Of a stretch of DNA of 64,000 nucleotides, positions 60,759 to 64,000 are shown one piece after another (positions within the stretch are counted from its first letter, which is position 1; each line of letters starts with the position of its first letter). Under the pieces are notes generated by a model that saw only the letters and a program-made list of their open reading frames with translations, had not been told where the DNA came from and ran no database searches. Source of the stretch: BAIKAL-G1 sp943369525 (GTDB lineage: Bacteria > Cyanobacteriota > Cyanobacteriia > PCC-6307 > Cyanobiaceae); assembly GCA_943369525.1 (NCBI GenBank), contig CALRNL020000001.1, positions 434,001 to 498,000 on the forward strand. Direction: 5' to 3'. The translations under genes were made by a program, and so were the position numbers.

Positions 60759-61044
60759 GCCTGGGCCGCCTTGGTTCGATAAAGACTATCGATGAAAGCT
60801 ATCGCGTGCGCCAAAACCTAAGCATCAAGAGTGCTTGCCCTTGAATTTGAAAATTGGCCAATCCGCTGCAATCAGCTGGGCCTTCCGATCGGCCCCTGGA
60901 CCAGGCGCCTATCCCAACAATCCCCAGCCGAAGACGTTGATTCAGATGGCAATGAAATGATTGCGAACAGAACGGACCTTAACCCTGGCAAATGATCACC
61001 CAATGACCCCTTAAAATCAACACCGCCTTGATGGTTAGCGAGCA

Positions 61045-61527
61045 ATGGAAAAAGCTGCCCTGTACCCCCGCCCGCCCCTGCTAGTGCCCTGCCAAGACCC
61101 CATCCTGGTCAGAGCCGGAGGGGTGGTGATTTGCGAAACAACAACCAGCTACCGGGTGCTGGAAACATTCCATCCCCCCACCTACTACCTACCGCCCGAG
61201 TCGTTTCGCCTCAACCTGCTCCAACCCGCATCGGGCGCCAGCTTCTGCGAGTGGAAGGGGGTGGCCCGCTATTTCGATCTGGTGGTGCCCGCCCCAGACG
61301 GCGCGCTAGGGCAACGCCTGGGCAAGGTGGTTTGGCACTATCCCCGGCCCACGCCGGCCTTTGCAGCGATCGCCGGCTGGCTGGCCCTCTACCCCGGCGC
61401 CATGGACGGCTGCTGGGTGAATGGGGAACCGGTGGTCGCCCAGCCTGGCGGCTTCTACGGGGGCTGGATCACGTCCCAGGTGGAAGGCCCCTTCAAGGGG
61501 GATCCCCTCCATCCGCAATTGCGGTAA
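61045..61527 (+). CDS. DUF427 domain protein
   Basis: A 160-residue protein. The fold signature of DUF427 is visible: VVICETTTSYRVLETFHPPTYYLPP, then ASFCEWKGVARYFDLVV and the C-terminal WHYPRPTPAFAAIAGWLALYPGAMD. The function is unknown. The start MEKAALYPRPP lies in an upstream spacer (60759-61044) that is AT-rich compared with the genes and shows no other feature. Confidence 0.85.
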   Translation: MEKAALYPRPPLLVPCQDPILVRAGGVVICETTTSYRVLETFHPPTYYLPPESFRLNLLQPASGASFCEWKGVARYFDLVVPAPDGALGQRLGKVVWHYPRPTPAFAAIAGWLALYPGAMDGCWVNGEPVVAQPGGFYGGWITSQVEGPFKGDPLHPQLR

Positions 61528-61747
61528 GACCCACCCGCCTACCAGGGCAAGGGCCAGGGGCTGGCCCAAAGGGCTGATTACTAGAGCTCCAAGGGAATGG
61601 GGCACCAGGGGCGAAAGGGACCCTTCCTGCCATTCATTTGGCACAACTCTTTGGTCGGCATATTGACTGCAACTTGGTGCATTTTTCCTGCGTTTGAAGT
61701 TTGGATCCTGATTGCCGATAGGGTTCGCAAAACCGCTTCCCACCGCC

Positions 61748-62122
61748 ATGGTTTCCGGCCCAATCCTGCGCCGCTCCAGCCTGCTGGCGGGCCTTGTCCT
61801 TGGACTCGCCTTACCGTTTGGAGCCCTGGCCCAACCCATTAGCCAGGCCCAGCTACGGGCGGCCAACTTGGCCCGGATGGAGGCGGAACGCCTCAACGGC
61901 GGACTCACCCGCTATTTCGCTGGCCAATGCATGCACCAACGGGGTGGGGCCAACTGTTTGATCCAAGCCAACGAAACAGGCTTCCTATTCCGTTTCCCTG
62001 GCGGCACGCCTGGCTGGGAGCCGAACCAACGGGCCGCCACCGTGGAATCGGAAATTTTGATCTCAGCCGATGGCAACAGAATTGAGAAGGTTGCCTATAA
62101 TGGCGCGCCCAGGACCCGCTGA
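61748..62122 (+). CDS. Small secreted protein of unknown function
   Basis: A 124-residue protein with a signal peptide (RRSSLLAGLVLGLALPFGALAQ, cleavage near residue 29). The mature part has two cysteines (GQCMHQRGGANC) that could form a disulfide, and strands such as LFRFPGGTPG. The start is the ATG at 61748 (MVSGPILRRS), because the upstream frame from 61712 has no ribosome site or family sequence. The gene ends 5 bp before a 17-bp inverted repeat. Confidence 0.7.
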   Translation: MVSGPILRRSSLLAGLVLGLALPFGALAQPISQAQLRAANLARMEAERLNGGLTRYFAGQCMHQRGGANCLIQANETGFLFRFPGGTPGWEPNQRAATVESEILISADGNRIEKVAYNGAPRTR

Positions 62123-62127
62123 CCATT

Positions 62128-62168
62128 GCACCTAATCCGGTTGGCAGGGCCCCAACCGGATTAGGTGC
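62128..62168. terminator. 17-bp perfect inverted repeat between convergent genes
   Basis: GCACCTAATCCGGTTGG (62128-62144) and its exact complement (62152-62168) surround a 7-nt loop. It lies between the secreted-protein gene (+) and the NagB-like gene (-), and includes the TAA stop (62161-62163) of the latter. There is no T run on either side, so it may act as a bidirectional stem-loop terminator or an RNA end protector. Confidence 0.6.
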
Positions 62169-62955
62169 TCCACGCCCCCAGCGAAGTCAACCGACTCGCC
62201 GCCGCCCCATCCACCACCACCTTCAGCCGTGGATGGGCCTGCAACCAGCTGGCTGGCAACTGGGGCTGGGGCGGCTCCTCCAGGCTGCGCCGCAGCACCT
62301 CCGCCTTGGCTTCACCGCTCACCACCAACACCACCGTTTCGGCCGCCAGGATTTCGGCCAGGCCCACGGTGATGGCCCGCTGGGGCACGGCCGCCAAACC
62401 TGCGGCAAACAAGCCGGCGTTCTGGCGTCGGGTGGCGTGATCCAGCTCCAGGCAACGGGTAGGCGCCCCGGGAAGGCAGGGCGGTTCGTTGAAGCCGACA
62501 TGGCCGTTGTTACCCAGCCCCAGCACCTGCAACCCCAGGCCCCCGGCAGCAGCGATGGCCTGGCCATAGCAGCGGGCTTCCCGCTGGGGATGGGGGGCCA
62601 GGCCATCGGGAAGGCGCAGGCGCCCAGGGGCAAGCCCTAGGGGAGCGCCCAAGCATCGCTCCATGCTGGCGGCGAAGGACTCGGGATCGTCCGGCCCCAG
62701 CCCCACGTATTCATCGAGGTTGAAACTGGACCAGCGCGCCAGCAACTCCTGGCGCTCCTGGTTGGGCAGGGCTTGAAGCTGGTCGACTAGGGCGCCATAG
62801 ACGGGCTCCATCGTGCGTCCGGTGGCCAAGCCAAGGGGCTTGGCGGGCCCGCCAGCCGGGGCGCAGCGCAAGGCTTGAACCACCAACGCCGCGACCCGAT
62901 GGCCCAGGGCCTCGGGGCCAGGGAGCACCTCCAGCGACCAGCGTGCCAAGCCCAA
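62161..62955 (-). CDS. nagB: Glucosamine-6-phosphate deaminase-like protein (NagB family)
   Basis: A 264-residue protein of the NagB/phosphogluconolactonase superfamily. The catalytic NLDEYVGL (Asp) and GLGNNGHVGFNEPP motifs match NagB; the Asn in NNGH, rather than Asp, is also seen in Bacillus NagB. It interconverts glucosamine-6-phosphate and fructose-6-phosphate. A 6-phosphogluconolactonase is less likely because of the GFNEP motif. The stop lies within the inverted repeat described at 62128. Confidence 0.82.
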   Translation of the reverse strand: MGLARWSLEVLPGPEALGHRVAALVVQALRCAPAGGPAKPLGLATGRTMEPVYGALVDQLQALPNQERQELLARWSSFNLDEYVGLGPDDPESFAASMERCLGAPLGLAPGRLRLPDGLAPHPQREARCYGQAIAAAGGLGLQVLGLGNNGHVGFNEPPCLPGAPTRCLELDHATRRQNAGLFAAGLAAVPQRAITVGLAEILAAETVVLVVSGEAKAEVLRRSLEEPPQPQLPASWLQAHPRLKVVVDGAAASRLTSLGAWST

Positions 62956-62979
62956 AGTCCCAGTCCTGGGGCCAGCCTG

Positions 62980-64000
62980 TCAGGGCGTGGTGCCGAGGGT
63001 GAGCGCCAGGGGGCGCGGCGGGAGTGGGCCCAGGCCGAGGCGCGGCTGCAGCAATGGCGCCAGGGCCGCCAGGCTGTCGTAAGGGCGCAGCTGGGTGCCC
63101 CGGTAGTAATGCTGCAGGATCTGCTCAAAACCATCGCCGCGCCTGGCCATCGCTAGGGCCCCCCACTGGCTCATGCCGATGCCATGGCCAAAGCCCCGGC
63201 CGATCGCCACCCACTGCCAGATCCCCTTGGCAGGGGAGCTGGCACCACTGGGCAGAGGGGGCGGCACCAGGGGGTTGGCGGCCGCCGGGGGAGCCGGGGT
63301 TGGCCAGGCGGTTGGTGCAGCCAAGGCAGCGCCACCAGTCCCTAGGGGCTCGCTGGCGGGGGAGGCCCTAACCAGCGAGCCGATTAGGCCAGGAGCTGGG
63401 CTTAACGCCGCGGGCGGTCCGGAGGCGGCCCCAACCGGATCGGCCAGCAAAGGGCTGCTGACGGCCTCTCGGGCGAATTGCACCAGGGTGCTTTTCAAAC
63501 CCAGCCGGGAGCGCAGCTCGGCGCCGCTCACCAGCACCGCCCCCGCCGAGCCCACCACCCTGGCCTGGCGCACCCGGCCGCTGGAACTGGTGGAGAGCAC
63601 CTCAATGCGCTCAAGGCTGCCGATCTCGGGGAATCCCTTGCGCACCAGCTCGTCGCTGAGGGGCAGGCGCCAATCGCGCACGGGCGACTCGGTGTCGAAA
63701 TCGGCCACGCTCACCAGGTAGGGCAGCTGCTGGGCCCAGAGGTCGCCGCTGTTTTCGGTGGTGCCACCGGCGCTGCTGTGGAAAACCGCCTCAATGAGGC
63801 CGTCGCCGTAGGTGAGCACCAGGCCCCGGGTGCCGGCCACGGCCGCCTGGGTCGACGCCGTTTCCGCCTCCACCCCCAGGTACACCTGGCTGGCCACGGT
63901 GGCCTTGAGGTCGTAGGCCCGGCCCCTGCCGGGGCGCAGGGCCCGCAGCGCATAGGTGCGGGCCGCCACGGCCTGGGCCCGCAGGGCCTCAAGCGGCCAA
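62980..64000 (-). CDS. SpoIID/LytB domain protein (partial, cut at right edge)
   Basis: At least 339 residues; the N-terminus lies beyond 64000. The hallmark is LEALRAQAVAARTYAL at the window edge, followed by AVFHSSAGGTTENSGDLW, and near the C-terminus GRGFGHGIGMSQWGALAMA, the SpoIID domain pattern. A Pro/Ala/Ser-rich insert of about 95 residues (near SLVRASPASEPLG) interrupts the domain. In Bacillus SpoIID is a murein transglycosylase of sporulation; in cyanobacteria the role is cell-wall related and unproven. It ends 25 bp upstream of the NagB-like gene start, on the same strand. Confidence 0.85.
   Translation of the reverse strand, partial: WPLEALRAQAVAARTYALRALRPGRGRAYDLKATVASQVYLGVEAETASTQAAVAGTRGLVLTYGDGLIEAVFHSSAGGTTENSGDLWAQQLPYLVSVADFDTESPVRDWRLPLSDELVRKGFPEIGSLERIEVLSTSSSGRVRQARVVGSAGAVLVSGAELRSRLGLKSTLVQFAREAVSSPLLADPVGAASGPPAALSPAPGLIGSLVRASPASEPLGTGGAALAAPTAWPTPAPPAAANPLVPPPLPSGASSPAKGIWQWVAIGRGFGHGIGMSQWGALAMARRGDGFEQILQHYYRGTQLRPYDSLAALAPLLQPRLGLGPLPPRPLALTLGTTP

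Noticed and set aside
62500..62520. Asn instead of Asp in the GNNGH motif as a lost active site in NagB
   Set aside because: Asn at this position is also found in Bacillus-type NagB, so it is not a sign of inactivation.
1..64000. CRISPR arrays, insertion sequences, integrases and prophage genes
   Set aside because: No regular repeat-spacer array, transposase or integrase motif was seen on either strand. The two tandem repeats have no spacers.

Overview
The window is a gene-dense, very GC-rich stretch of a cyanobacterial chromosome, most likely a picocyanobacterium of the Synechococcus/Cyanobium type. The lineage call rests on a complete kaiA-kaiB-kaiC clock cluster beside an NblS/Hik33-type histidine kinase, on several small families typical of cyanobacteria (DUF1816, DUF3288, DUF1825, DUF2973, YlqD), on a cyanobacterial Omp85 and a lipid A gene block, and on short spacers with many start/stop overlaps. 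Functions below are assigned by reading motifs; no database search was run.

Layout. 1-13.9 kb is core: dnaE (cut by the left edge), gatA, a DUF1816 protein, rlmB behind mini-RNase III, a STAS protein, a 19-bp tandem repeat, carA, trpD, a DUF3288 protein, an ABC exporter, a cytosolic-type MsrA and small membrane proteins. tRNA-Pro(GGG) at 13.99 kb opens an accessory stretch up to about 25.6 kb. It holds a truncated nuclease, a PIN/Phd toxin-antitoxin pair lying between an intact small gene and a copy of that gene's 3' end, an NTF2-like protein, a cytochrome P450 overlapping an SDR oxidoreductase, a 0.75-kb stretch with a possible toxin relic, and an AT-richer cluster of two cyclic-nucleotide-binding-domain proteins (one fused to an MscS channel), a polytopic membrane protein, a ParA/MinD-like ATPase and a DUF3307 protein. 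This cluster is the best candidate in the window for an undescribed system.

25.7-40.7 kb is core again: YlqD, acyl-ACP/CoA synthetase, lipB, hibernation factor, deoC, recO, MFS transporter, glycosyltransferase, pyrF, tyrS, DUF1825, a LuxR-type regulator, a helix-hairpin-helix protein, a GIY-YIG protein and pepA. From 48.9 kb leftward, purC, bamA, lpxC, fabZ, lpxA, lpxB and an exported MsrA are co-directional, and most of them overlap or nearly touch: an outer-membrane biogenesis block. At 50.2-57.8 kb, purD and the NblS-like kinase converge on kaiC-kaiB-kaiA, and kaiA diverges from rplU-rpmA. The right end has a methyltransferase, truB, yebC, a DUF427 protein, a small secreted protein, a NagB-like deaminase and a SpoIID-domain protein cut by the right edge.

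Main oddities: an 80-residue disordered tail on KaiB, a roughly 360-residue charged low-complexity head on RlmB, direct repeats around the toxin-antitoxin module, divergent signalling genes whose start codons share one CATG, and an arginine in place of the signature lysine of the ParA-like ATPase.
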